A DNA stretch of 64,000 bases from Candidatus Sulfurimonas marisnigri (GTDB lineage: Bacteria; Campylobacterota; Campylobacteria; Campylobacterales; Sulfurimonadaceae), in NCBI RefSeq assembly GCF_015265475.1, contig NZ_CP054493.1, forward strand, positions 1,736,001 to 1,800,000, read 5' to 3'. The notes beneath the pieces were generated by a model, which was not told the origin of the DNA, ran no database searches, and saw only the letters and a program-made list of their open reading frames with translations. Position numbers and translations under genes: made by a program. This document shows positions 1-9,112 of this stretch, piece after piece (the first letter of the stretch is position 1; each line of letters starts with the position of its first letter).

Positions 1-986
1 AAAAGAGTAAACTCTTTTTTATCTTTAGAGACAACGCCCATCTGTTCAAGAGCACTGTTGCCTAGATACATAAAGCGGCGATTATCTATTATATTTGGAA
101 GGTCAAGTTTTTGGACAATATGTATATCATGCTCAATAACAAAGTGGATTAGAATTGCCAATGACTCAGTAATCATAGGGCTTCTCTCTAAGTCCAAGTG
201 CTCTATCGGCGAGAGGAGTGAACGTATCTGGTAAACCTCTTTAAACAGCCTGTTTTGAAACTCTATTTTAGGTCTCTCATTGTTTACGCTGTAGTGATAA
301 TGGTCTGGAATCTCAAGATACTGCATAACATGTCGCTGGTCTGTAATGCCATCTAAGAATGTAACAACAACCTCTGATGTGCGGTAAACATTTAAAAGAT
401 TAAAGACTTCATCAAGCGCATAAGATGGGTCTTCACTTGTCCCATGAGACTCATAAAGCCAAGTCTTTCCGGTTGTGACATCTATAGCACTGTACCCTAC
501 TGTGTATATATCTTTGTATTTATCAAGTAAAATTGAGACTATATAGTTGTCATCATTATCTACAATATGGTCAAAGTTAGTTCCTGGAGAGACAATTTGA
601 GAGATATACCTGCTGATTTTAGGCGGATTGCCTTTTTGTTTCACAACAATAACGGTATATTTTTGTTCCGAGATTACGCGGTTTAAGTAGCGCTCAAACG
701 AGACAGCCGGAACACCTGCTAAAAGCGGGTTTTTATCAGAGTTTTCTATAATGTTTTTATTTTTTTTAGTTAGCTGAATATTTAAAAGTTCTGCTATCTC
801 TTTTGCTTTACCAATCTGTTCATCATCATTGTTAACTTCGTAGACCTCAAAAAAAGTACCTATCTCCATAAATACGACTGTATCACTTCCGTATTTCTCT
901 TCAAAATATATCTGTAAATCGAAATATACTTGAGTTAATAATTTATCTTTATTATCTAAAATAGAACTTACATCTGATGAGCGCAT
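1..986 (-). CDS. DNA mismatch repair protein MutS, N-terminal part (cut by window edge)
   Basis: The reverse strand is open from an ATG at 984-986 to the left edge, about 328 codons, and the gene continues outside the window. Near residue 40 it reads FMEIGTFFEVYEV, the mismatch-recognition segment of MutS domain I, which keeps the Phe-x-Glu (F-F-E) that inserts at mismatches. LAGVP and the connector-like region after residue 100 also fit MutS. Campylobacter and Helicobacter usually carry only MutS2, which lacks domain I, so this is a different family. Marine Epsilonproteobacteria are known to carry MutS7, related to octocoral mitochondrial mtMutS; assignment to MutS7 is my inference, because the C-terminus that would show it is not visible. 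Confidence 0.85.
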   Translation of the reverse strand, partial: MRSSDVSSILDNKDKLLTQVYFDLQIYFEEKYGSDTVVFMEIGTFFEVYEVNNDDEQIGKAKEIAELLNIQLTKKNKNIIENSDKNPLLAGVPAVSFERYLNRVISEQKYTVIVVKQKGNPPKISRYISQIVSPGTNFDHIVDNDDNYIVSILLDKYKDIYTVGYSAIDVTTGKTWLYESHGTSEDPSYALDEVFNLLNVYRTSEVVVTFLDGITDQRHVMQYLEIPDHYHYSVNNERPKIEFQNRLFKEVYQIRSLLSPIEHLDLERSPMITESLAILIHFVIEHDIHIVQKLDLPNIIDNRRFMYLGNSALEQMGVVSKDKKEFTL

Positions 987-1067
987 TTATCACTTTTCAT
1001 AATTATTTTTAGTCGTGATTATATCATAATTGAAATTATCAATATTTATGTGATAAAATGCGCTCAT
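977..1067. promoter_or_regulatory. Divergent mutS / histidine-kinase promoter region with long inverted repeat
   Basis: The 79-bp space between two divergent genes is bounded by a near-perfect inverted repeat. Positions 977-993 match the reverse complement of 1050-1067 (GTGATAAAATGCGCTCAT) except for one A in a run. Each arm contains or touches a start codon: mutS at 984-986 and the kinase ATG at 1066. The sequence between is AT-rich and must hold both promoters. This could be a shared operator, a hairpin, or an inverted duplication of a leader. Confidence 0.5.
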
Positions 1068-2010
1068 GCAGACTATAACAAAGATATTTTCAATACTATT
1101 TATAACAAATGTATATTCAAATGAGATAATAAATGATTCAAAACATATAATATCAGCCTCTGACTATACTCCTGTTTTTGTAGTTTTAGCATTTATTGCA
1201 GCGATAGGAATCTTCATACTCCATAGACATTATGACAATAAAAGGATAAACGAAGAGTTAAAAAACACAATAGATGAAGAGCTAAAAAAATCTAGAGAGA
1301 AAGATAAAATAATTTTTACACAAAGTAAACTTGCATCTATGGGAGAGATGATGGAAAACATTGCTCACCAGTGGAGACAACCTCTGTCTCAAGTCAATTC
1401 TGCTGTTTTAGTCATTGATGATATTTTGTATGAAAAAAAAATTAATGACTCTGTAATTGAAGAGAAATTATTGGAGATAGAGTCTTTAACAAAGTATATG
1501 TCAAAAACAATTGATGATTTTAAAGATTTTTTTAACAAAAACAAAAAAAGAGAAAAGTTCTCATTAAATGAGTTGATTGAACACTCTATATATATTGTAA
1601 AGGGAACTTTAAAATCAAACAATATAGAAGTTAAAACCTATTTTAATGAAAAGTTAGTATTCAATGGGTACAAGAATGAACTGCAACAAGCAATTATCAC
1701 AATATTAAATAATGCGAAGTTTATGTTTGTTCATAGAAATATATTTAAGCCAAGAATCACCATTCGCGCTGAAAAAATTGATGATTATTTTGCAATAACG
1801 ATTAGTGACAACGCAGGGGGCATTGATGCGGAAGTTATCTCTAAGATCTTTGAACCATACTTTACAACTAAGCATAAGTCTCAAGGGGCAGGATTAGGGC
1901 TTTATATATCAAAGATGATGATTGAAGAGAGTATGAACGGAAAACTCAATGTCAAAAATAGTAATGGTGGTGCTTGTTTTGAAATAATACTAAAGGCTGA
2001 TGATGAGTGA
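1066..2010 (+). CDS. Membrane-anchored sensor histidine kinase
   Basis: This 314-residue kinase has an N-terminal hydrophobic segment, a transmembrane helix at about residues 35-53, a short charged coiled coil, and then the HisKA H-box ENIAHQWRQPLSQ with the phospho-accepting His at about 101. The HATPase part shows an N-box (about 214-226), DNAGG, FEPYFTTK and GAGLGLYISK. There is almost no extracytoplasmic domain, so the signal is probably membrane-borne, cytoplasmic or supplied by a partner. It overlaps the response regulator by a few bases and lies just upstream of the secretion operon. A role in controlling adhesin export is suggested by position only. Confidence 0.9.
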   Translation: MQTITKIFSILFITNVYSNEIINDSKHIISASDYTPVFVVLAFIAAIGIFILHRHYDNKRINEELKNTIDEELKKSREKDKIIFTQSKLASMGEMMENIAHQWRQPLSQVNSAVLVIDDILYEKKINDSVIEEKLLEIESLTKYMSKTIDDFKDFFNKNKKREKFSLNELIEHSIYIVKGTLKSNNIEVKTYFNEKLVFNGYKNELQQAIITILNNAKFMFVHRNIFKPRITIRAEKIDDYFAITISDNAGGIDAEVISKIFEPYFTTKHKSQGAGLGLYISKMMIEESMNGKLNVKNSNGGACFEIILKADDE

Positions 2011-2692
2011 AAATAAATTTCCATATACTATTTTATTTGTCGAAGATGAAGATGCCACAAGAGAGAACTATGTTCGTTTTTTGAAAAAGTATTATGAAAA
2101 TGTTTATGAAGCTGGTGATGGAGAGGAAGCTTACAAGATTTATAAAGAGAGAAAACCTCATATATTAATTGTTGATATTAACCTTCCAAAACTAAGTGGG
2201 ATTAATCTACTTAAAAAGATTAGAAAAGATGACCATAGTATAAAAGTGATTATGTTAACAGCCCACTCTGAAACACACTACTTACTTGAAGCAACTGAAC
2301 TAAAGCTAACAAAATATTTAATCAAACCTATCACAAGAAATGAGTTGAAAAATGCACTAAACTTGGTACTCCAAGAGTTGTCAAAGTTTACTGTCTCACC
2401 CAAAAAACTGCTGATTTTAAAAGATGATTTTTCTTGGAATTATGATTTAAAAGAGTTACTTTGTGAGGAAAAATCTGTACCGCTCACAAACAAAGAGAGA
2501 AAAATACTAACAGTGCTTTTTTCAAATATCAATAAAACATGCGACTATTATGAGATAATATATGAAGTTTGGTACGACTACAATGATGATAAGCTTGATG
2601 CACTAAAGACAATTATAAAAAACCTAAGAAAAAAACTACCAAAAGAGACTATTGATAATGATTTTGGCGTCGGTTACAAACTAAAACTATAA
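2003..2692 (+). CDS. OmpR-family response regulator
   Basis: Residues 8-120 form a receiver domain: acidic pocket VEDED, phospho-acceptor Asp in ILIVDINLP (about residue 58), Thr in MLTAH and Lys in YLIKP. Residues 150-229 form a winged-helix transcriptional regulatory domain (PLTNKERKILTVLF ... GVGYKLKL). The second of two adjacent ATGs is chosen because AAGG at 1993-1996 is better spaced to it. It overlaps the kinase stop and is its likely partner. The next operon starts about 95 bp downstream from its own promoter-like sequence. Confidence 0.9.
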   Translation: MSENKFPYTILFVEDEDATRENYVRFLKKYYENVYEAGDGEEAYKIYKERKPHILIVDINLPKLSGINLLKKIRKDDHSIKVIMLTAHSETHYLLEATELKLTKYLIKPITRNELKNALNLVLQELSKFTVSPKKLLILKDDFSWNYDLKELLCEEKSVPLTNKERKILTVLFSNINKTCDYYEIIYEVWYDYNDDKLDALKTIIKNLRKKLPKETIDNDFGVGYKLKL

Positions 2693-2757
2693 TTTAACGA
2701 CAAATTAGCGACAGTATCAAACAAAACTCACTACTTCATCACTTCTACAAGCTACAA

Positions 2758-2783
2758 TATAATAGATTAGTTTTAACAAGAGG
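2758..2783 (+). promoter_or_regulatory. Promoter -10 box and RBS for the secretion operon
   Basis: TATAAT at 2758-2763 lies 25 bp before the ompA-like ATG (2789), and AAGAGG at about 2778-2783 is the ribosome binding site. No convincing -35 box is visible, which is common for vegetative promoters in this phylum. The spacing gives a very short leader. Confidence 0.5.
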
Positions 2784-2788
2784 AAACA

Positions 2789-3718
2789 ATGAGATATATA
2801 ATACTACTGATTTCAGCTGCATTACTTTTTACATTGAATGCAAATGAAGTAACACAAAAAAATGAAACAGCAAATGAGTTTGCATATATTCAACCAATAT
2901 CAGTTGAAGAAGCTCCTGTAATAGCAATACTTGATGGCGATAATGATGGGGTTGCCGATGAAGGTGACAAATGTCCTACTACTCCGCCAAACACAAGAGT
3001 AGATTCTAAAGGTTGTGAGCTTGACAGTGACAATGATGGAGTTGTTAATTCAAAAGATGATTGTCCTACTACTCCTCCAAATACTGAAGTGAATTCTAAG
3101 GGTTGTACAATTGTAAATGACTCAGATAATGATGGAGTTGCCGATGAAGATGACAAGTGTCCAACTACTCCTCCAAATACTGAAGTAGACTACCAAGGGT
3201 GTCGTGATTCAGATAAAGATGGTGTCCCAAATATAGATGATAAATGCCCTGGTACACTAGAAGGAATCAAGGTTGACTACAGAGGATGTGAAATAGACAG
3301 TGATGATGATGGTGTTGTAGACTCTCAAGACCAATGTCCAGATACAAGTAAAGATTTTTCTGTTGATGGCTATGGCTGCCCTCAAACTGCAACTCTAAAA
3401 GTTAACTTTGCAACATCTAAATACAATGTAGACGATAAACTAGTTAAAGATTTACAGAAATTTTCACTATTTCTACAAGAAAACAAAGGGTACAAAGTTG
3501 TTATATATGGATTTACTGACTCAGTTGGCGACAGTAATAAAAATCGAATACTCTCCAAGAACCGAGCAGAAGCTGTTAAAGAGGCATTAACTCTATATGG
3601 AATTGACGCATCTAGATTTACAACAATAGGAAAAGGTGAAGCAAGCCCTATCGCTGATAATTCAACTAAAGATGGACGTGCACAAAATCGTAGAATAGAA
3701 GTTGAGCTAATAAAATGA
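2789..3718 (+). CDS. OmpA-family outer-membrane/peptidoglycan protein with TSP3 calcium-binding repeats
   Basis: A signal peptide (residues 1-18, cut near LNA-NE) is followed by about five thrombospondin type 3-like repeats of the pattern DSDNDGVxDxxDxCPxTP with conserved Cys and Asp (about 48-200). Residues 205-309 are an OmpA C-terminal peptidoglycan-binding domain (VKVNFATSKY-type start, GFTDSVGD, LSKNRAEAVKEAL, NRRIEVE). It is the first gene of the operon and ends at the leader of the TolC-like gene. It may anchor the export channel to the cell wall. Its TSP3/OmpA pair resembles the tail of the next protein, which suggests a shared origin. Confidence 0.9.
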   Translation: MRYIILLISAALLFTLNANEVTQKNETANEFAYIQPISVEEAPVIAILDGDNDGVADEGDKCPTTPPNTRVDSKGCELDSDNDGVVNSKDDCPTTPPNTEVNSKGCTIVNDSDNDGVADEDDKCPTTPPNTEVDYQGCRDSDKDGVPNIDDKCPGTLEGIKVDYRGCEIDSDDDGVVDSQDQCPDTSKDFSVDGYGCPQTATLKVNFATSKYNVDDKLVKDLQKFSLFLQENKGYKVVIYGFTDSVGDSNKNRILSKNRAEAVKEALTLYGIDASRFTTIGKGEASPIADNSTKDGRAQNRRIEVELIK

Positions 3719-3738
3719 TTAAATTATACGAGGGTAAA

Positions 3739-5577
3739 ATGAAAAAAATAGCAACATCAGTCTTAATAGTTTCGACGCTATTGAGTGCTCAGAGCTTAAA
3801 GATGTCAGTGAGTGAAGTTTTAGGTACAAATCCGGTTATTTTAGAGAGACTTAAAAATTATAATGCAACAAAAGAAGATATAACGATTGCAGAATCAGGG
3901 TATTATCCAAAGCTTGATTTATCAATTGGTATTGGAAAAGAAAAAGGTGAAAGAGCTGGCGGAACTGACTTTGATTATAGTGTTTATCAAAATTCTCTTT
4001 CATATACTCAAAATCTTTTTAAAGGTTTTGAAACTACATACCAAGTACAAGAGCATGAAAACAGAACAATAGCGGCAGCTTACAGCTACCTAGAAAAAGT
4101 GAATGATACATCTTTTAAAATGATAGATACTTATTTACAGGTGATGAGAAATAAAGAACTTCTAGATAATGCGCAGGCAAATATAGATATAAATGCAGAA
4201 ATATTAAATAAAGTACAAAAACTTTATGATTCAGGCTTAACAACTCTTTCTGAAGTAAATAAAATAGAAGCATCACTATCTCTCGCAAAAAGCAACTATT
4301 CTGTGCAAGAAAACACCCTATTAGATGTTAAATTTCAACTACAAAGAGTTCTTGGACGCAATCTTAAGCATGAAGATATGAGCCGACCTCAACTTGTTGT
4401 TATCCTTCCTAAAAGTATAGAAGATGCAACTCTTGTTGCAATGGAAAATAATCCATCTCTTTTGGTAAGCAAGTACAATGTAAAGCTAGCTCAAGCTACA
4501 TATCATAAGAGTAAAGCTCCTTTTTATCCATCATTAGACATTGAAGTATCAAAAACTATGACTAAAAATCTTAGCGGAGTTGAGGGAAAGTATGATAACC
4601 TTAGAGCTATGGCTTATCTAAAATATAATTTCTTTAATGGCTTTGCAGACAAAGCAACTCTACAACAAAGTGTAAGTACCATCCATAAAGAGGTACAGAT
4701 AAAAAACACTCTTAGACGTGAAGTAATTGAGGGGATTAGTCTATCTTGGGCTGCTAACGAGAAGCTTACAGATCAGTTAGGACACCTCCAAAACTACAAG
4801 AAATTTTCACAAAAGACTCTATCCCTATACTCAAAAGAGTATGATTTAGGCCGTCGTTCACTACTAGACCTTTTATCTTCTCAAAATGATTTTATCGCTT
4901 CAAAAGCTCAAATCATTAACACTGAATATAGTATGCTTTTTGCAAAATACAGAATTCTTGACGCTATGGGTATGCTTGTATCAACAGTTATGGAAGATGG
5001 TGATATTAGCTGTTCTAATGTTGGTTTTAAAAGTAAAATGCCCAAAAACAGTGTTGTGCTTCCTGAATTAAATGACACAGACAAAGATGTACTTCCTATA
5101 CTATATGATGTTGACAGAGATTTAATTGTTGATGAAGTTGATATTTGCAACAACTCTTTACCTAATGATATGAAAAATATATATGGATGTAAAGAGACAT
5201 TTGAAGATGTAAAACGTATAGAGCGATATAGCGGTTTCTTATTTGATAATGATAATTCAACACTTACTCAAGATGGTGAAAGTAGACTTAACAGCTTAAT
5301 AAAGCAGATAGAACCATATGGCTGGGAAAATTTGAAATTTAGTCTACTTGGAAATGTTGAAAATATCAATATGTCAAAAGATGATATTCTGCTTTTATCA
5401 CAAAGAAGAGCTCAAGTAGTTAAAGATAAACTGATTAAAGCTGGTGCATTTGAAGATAATATAACTCTACATGCAAATTCAGACAAAAATCCTATGTATA
5501 GTGACGAAGAGAGTGAATCAGTGGCATTAAATAACCGTACTGATATCATAGTTAAAAAACTTAAACTAAATAAATAG
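3739..5577 (+). CDS. TolC/LapE-like outer-membrane channel with C-terminal TSP3 and OmpA-like extension
   Basis: I start at 3739 (MKKIATSV), which has the RBS GAGGG and a signal peptide; the in-frame ATG at 3715 has neither. Residues 1 to about 430 are an outer-membrane efflux protein with the two internal OEP repeats (YNATKEDITIAESGYYPKLDLS and SKYNVKLAQATYHKSKAPFY regions). Normal TolC proteins end there. This one continues for about 180 residues: a TSP3-like Asp-rich stretch with cysteines (DTDKDVLPILYDVDRD, ICNNSLP, YGC), then a degenerate OmpA-like domain (LLSQRRAQVVKDKLIKAGA ... NNRTDIIVKK). It probably forms the outer-membrane exit for the adhesin at 12.8-16.7 kb. Confidence 0.85.
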   Translation: MKKIATSVLIVSTLLSAQSLKMSVSEVLGTNPVILERLKNYNATKEDITIAESGYYPKLDLSIGIGKEKGERAGGTDFDYSVYQNSLSYTQNLFKGFETTYQVQEHENRTIAAAYSYLEKVNDTSFKMIDTYLQVMRNKELLDNAQANIDINAEILNKVQKLYDSGLTTLSEVNKIEASLSLAKSNYSVQENTLLDVKFQLQRVLGRNLKHEDMSRPQLVVILPKSIEDATLVAMENNPSLLVSKYNVKLAQATYHKSKAPFYPSLDIEVSKTMTKNLSGVEGKYDNLRAMAYLKYNFFNGFADKATLQQSVSTIHKEVQIKNTLRREVIEGISLSWAANEKLTDQLGHLQNYKKFSQKTLSLYSKEYDLGRRSLLDLLSSQNDFIASKAQIINTEYSMLFAKYRILDAMGMLVSTVMEDGDISCSNVGFKSKMPKNSVVLPELNDTDKDVLPILYDVDRDLIVDEVDICNNSLPNDMKNIYGCKETFEDVKRIERYSGFLFDNDNSTLTQDGESRLNSLIKQIEPYGWENLKFSLLGNVENINMSKDDILLLSQRRAQVVKDKLIKAGAFEDNITLHANSDKNPMYSDEESESVALNNRTDIIVKKLKLNK

Positions 5578-5594
5578 AATTTCAGAGGTATTAA

Positions 5595-7784
5595 ATGCTT
5601 TTAACAAGCAGTGAAAATTTAAAAATGGATTCCTTGCTAGAGTGCTTGGTTCTCTTTACAAAACTTTACCATAAGCCATTTTCAGCAGAAGCACTTACTG
5701 CTGGCTTACCCATAGAAGTAGGTAGCGATACTCCTGAACTTTTTTCAATTGATAATGCAAAAGGGCTTTTCTCTCGTGCAGCAGAGAGAGCTGGTCTTAA
5801 ATCATCTCTCATAAAGCGACCTCTCTCACAAATATCTCCTTTACAACTACCTATGATTATACTCCTCTCTAATCAAGGTGCCTGTATTTTAGATAGATTT
5901 AACGAAGATAGAAGTCAAGCTAAAATAATTATGCCTGCAGAAGAAGCAATTGAGCAGTGGGTTGATACTGATGTACTTCAAGATGAATACATTGGCTTTG
6001 GCTTTATGGTCAAAAAAGCTTTTGAGTACACAGATGAGACCTCAAGAACGCTAAATTTAGACCAGAAGCATTGGTTTTGGAGCACTATAAAACTATCAGC
6101 TAAAACATATAAAGATGTTTTATATGCTTCACTACTTATAAACCTTTTTGTACTGGCTTCACCTCTATTTACTATGAATGTTTATGACAGGGTAGTACCA
6201 AACAATGCGATAGAGACTCTATGGGTATTTGCGATTGGCGTTAGTATTATATATATAATTGATACATTTTTAAAATTCACTAGGACATACCTGCTTGAGA
6301 GTGCTGCCAAAAAGAGTGATATAATTATGTCTTCAATTGTATTTGAAAAAGTTTTAGACCTTAAAATGGAAAATCATCCATCTTCTGTTGGTTCATTTGC
6401 CAGTAATATAAAAGATTTCGACAGCATTAGAAGCTTTTTAACAAATGCCACAATGGCTGCTATAATTGATTTACCTTTTGCTATAATATTTTTAACAGTT
6501 ATCTGGTACATCGGTGGTGGAATTGTTCTTGTTCCTATTGTTACAATGTTTCTTATTCTAAGTTATGCTATTTTAATTAAAAAACCACTTAAAGCCAGTA
6601 TAGAGAGTACGCATGAAGCAAGTGCGAAAAAGAGTTCTATACTCATTGAAACTCTAAATAATATAGAAACACTAAAAACTCTTGGTACAGTAAATCAAGT
6701 TCAATGGAAGTGGGAAGAGTCAACTGGGGAGATTGCTGAAAAAAGTCTAAAATCTCGTTTATTATCAGCTTCTATTCCAACTATTACTCAGCTTTTCATT
6801 CAACTAAATACTGTAATGATTATAGTGTATGGTGTTTACCTTATACAAGCATTTGAGCTATCAATGGGTGGACTTATTGCCATAGTAATTCTTACATCAA
6901 GAACACTGGCTCCAATGGGACAAGCTGCAGCACTTTTAACAAACTATGAAGACACAAAAACATCTTATGAAACACTAAATGAAATCATTTCTCAACCAAG
7001 CGAAAGACCAAAAGGTAAAAAATTTCTTGAAAAACCTGAATTTACAGGTCATATAGAGTTTATAGATGTTACATTTGTATATCCAGGAACAGAAGTTCCA
7101 GCACTTAAGAATGTATCATTTGTAATAAACCCTGGTGAACATGTTGCCATTATTGGTCGTATTGGTTCAGGAAAAAGCACGATTCAAAAACTAATCCTCG
7201 GTCTTTATGAGCCTAGTGCTGGTCAAATACTTATAGATGGCATAGATATTAAACAAATAGACCCTGCAGATTTACGTAAAAACATTGGCTATGTCTCTCA
7301 AGACATAATGTTATTTCGGGGAACTGTAAAAGACAATATTATATACCGTGCAACACACGCTAGTGACTATGACATGATAAGAGCCGCAAACATAAGTGGT
7401 ACTTCAGAATTTATCAGAAAACATCCTAAAGGTTATGAAATGCCAATTGGAGAGAGGGGTCAAGGTCTTTCTGGTGGTCAAAGACAGAGCATTGGAATAG
7501 CTCGTGCATTTTTAATCGAGTCTCCAATTATGTTAATGGATGAGCCGAGCAACGCTATGGATCAAATTACTGAAGCTAAACTATTGAACAATATTGCTAA
7601 GAATACAATAGGTAAAACATCACTATTTGTAACTCAAAAAATGACTCTACTAAAAATAGTTGAAAGAGTAATAGTTATTAATGAAGGAAAAATATATATA
7701 GACGCCCCAAAAGATGAAGCTCTAAAACAACTACAAGGCAATAAGAAAGATACTAACGAAGGGAAAAATATTGAGCAAAGATAA
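5595..7784 (+). CDS. lapB: LapB-type type I secretion permease/ATPase
   Basis: This 729-residue ABC exporter has a C39-like domain at residues 1-135 that lacks a working peptidase signature (MDSLLECLVLFTKLYHKPFS is typical of LapB). Six transmembrane helices span about 165-440 and the nucleotide-binding domain about 485-715: Walker A GRIGSGKST, signature LSGGQRQS, Walker B IMLMDEP. The usual switch histidine after Walker B appears replaced by Gln (LFVTQKM). It powers export of an RTX/LapA-type adhesin through HlyD and TolC partners. The next gene begins inside its 3' end. The gene symbol is by family resemblance. Confidence 0.9.
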   Translation: MLLTSSENLKMDSLLECLVLFTKLYHKPFSAEALTAGLPIEVGSDTPELFSIDNAKGLFSRAAERAGLKSSLIKRPLSQISPLQLPMIILLSNQGACILDRFNEDRSQAKIIMPAEEAIEQWVDTDVLQDEYIGFGFMVKKAFEYTDETSRTLNLDQKHWFWSTIKLSAKTYKDVLYASLLINLFVLASPLFTMNVYDRVVPNNAIETLWVFAIGVSIIYIIDTFLKFTRTYLLESAAKKSDIIMSSIVFEKVLDLKMENHPSSVGSFASNIKDFDSIRSFLTNATMAAIIDLPFAIIFLTVIWYIGGGIVLVPIVTMFLILSYAILIKKPLKASIESTHEASAKKSSILIETLNNIETLKTLGTVNQVQWKWEESTGEIAEKSLKSRLLSASIPTITQLFIQLNTVMIIVYGVYLIQAFELSMGGLIAIVILTSRTLAPMGQAAALLTNYEDTKTSYETLNEIISQPSERPKGKKFLEKPEFTGHIEFIDVTFVYPGTEVPALKNVSFVINPGEHVAIIGRIGSGKSTIQKLILGLYEPSAGQILIDGIDIKQIDPADLRKNIGYVSQDIMLFRGTVKDNIIYRATHASDYDMIRAANISGTSEFIRKHPKGYEMPIGERGQGLSGGQRQSIGIARAFLIESPIMLMDEPSNAMDQITEAKLLNNIAKNTIGKTSLFVTQKMTLLKIVERVIVINEGKIYIDAPKDEALKQLQGNKKDTNEGKNIEQR

Positions 7785-9111
7785 TAAACCTATCGAATAC
7801 ACAAAAAATGACTATAGCTTTATGAACAGCCTCAGTGCTGCAGTTTTAGAGCAAACGCCTTCTAAAATGAGTAGAGTTATCAAGATATGGCTTTTCACTG
7901 TTATTGCATTTTTAACTTGGGCATCTTTAGCAGAAATTGATGAAATCACAAGAGGAGACGGCGATGTCATTCCTTATGGACAAAATAAAATAATTCAAAA
8001 TCTTGAAGGTGGAATAGTTGAATCTATTTTAGTTGAAGAGGGTCAAATAGTTAAAGCCGGTGAAGTTATTTTAAAAATAAACAATGCCAAGTCGACATCA
8101 ACATCTCGTACAAATAAGATGAATTACTATGAATTAGAAGCAAAAAGATTAAAACTTTTTGCTCAAGCAAATGAACTCCCTTTTAGCTCACCAATTGTAA
8201 AAGATAAGGAGCTTAGAGCCCATATAAAACTTTCAGAAAATTTATACAACTCAAATAAAAGTGAGTACATCGCTAAAGACAAATCATTCGTCAATCAAAT
8301 TGAACAAAAAAAACAAGCTTATAAAGAGGCAACTGCTAGAGTTTACTCTCTGCAAAAATCGCTGGAGTTTGTTACAGAAGAGATAGAGATGACAGCACCA
8401 ATGGTAAAAGAAGGTGTTAAGTCAAAGGTCGATTTTTTAAAGCTTAAAAGAGAAGCAAACGGTATAGAAAATGACATAGAAGCAGCAAAGCTTTCTCTTC
8501 CAAGACTCTCATCTGCGATTGATGAAGTTAGAAACAAAAGAGAAGAGTCAAAGCAGCTATTTATAAACGATGCCAAACAAGAATTAAATGAGGTCACTGC
8601 TGAAATTTCTAGACTTAAAACTCAGCAAGTTGCATACAGTGATCAAGTTGAGAGAACAATGGTAAAGTCACCGGTTGAGGGAATCGTTCAAAAATTATTT
8701 GTTAATACCGTTGGTGGAGTAATTAAACCAGGTGCTGATTTAGTTGAGATAGTCCCAACAAACAAGAAGCTCTATTTGGAGGTTAAAATAAAACCAAGCG
8801 ATATTGCATTTTTGCATCCAGGAGCTCAAGCTAGAGTAAAAGTATCGGCGTATGATTTCGCTATACATGGTGGACTAATTGGTAAAGTTGTAAATATATC
8901 TCCAGATACTATTACAGATAATAAGGAGAATACTTTTTACATCATACATGTAGTAACTGAAAAGAACTACTTGGGAACAGAGGATCATCCACTGATGATT
9001 ATACCGGGGATGACAGTAGGTGTAGATATTATAACTGGACAAAAAACAGTTATGCAATATATTTTAAAACCTATATTAAAATCTAAACAATATGTTTTTT
9101 CAGAGAGATAA
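7771..9111 (+). CDS. lapC: LapC/HlyD-type membrane fusion protein of the type I secretion system
   Basis: The apparent start is TTG at 7771 preceded by GAAGGG, overlapping lapB by 14 nt, a sign of translational coupling. One transmembrane helix (about 37-57, IWLFTVIAFLTWASLAEID) is followed by a lipoyl-like hairpin (NLEGGIVESILVEEGQIVKAGE), a long coiled coil (about 130-290) and a beta-barrel C-terminal part (VEGIVQKLFVNTVGGVIKPG, KIKPSDIAFLHPGAQ). Length and order match LapC/HlyD adaptors that bridge the inner-membrane ATPase and the outer-membrane channel. Confidence 0.9.
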   Translation: MSKDNKPIEYTKNDYSFMNSLSAAVLEQTPSKMSRVIKIWLFTVIAFLTWASLAEIDEITRGDGDVIPYGQNKIIQNLEGGIVESILVEEGQIVKAGEVILKINNAKSTSTSRTNKMNYYELEAKRLKLFAQANELPFSSPIVKDKELRAHIKLSENLYNSNKSEYIAKDKSFVNQIEQKKQAYKEATARVYSLQKSLEFVTEEIEMTAPMVKEGVKSKVDFLKLKREANGIENDIEAAKLSLPRLSSAIDEVRNKREESKQLFINDAKQELNEVTAEISRLKTQQVAYSDQVERTMVKSPVEGIVQKLFVNTVGGVIKPGADLVEIVPTNKKLYLEVKIKPSDIAFLHPGAQARVKVSAYDFAIHGGLIGKVVNISPDTITDNKENTFYIIHVVTEKNYLGTEDHPLMIIPGMTVGVDIITGQKTVMQYILKPILKSKQYVFSER

Positions 9112-9112
9112 T

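Noticed and set aside
3715-3738. Upstream ATG as start of the TolC-like gene.
   Set aside because: It would precede the signal peptide with MIKLYEGK and lacks an RBS; 3739 has GAGGG.
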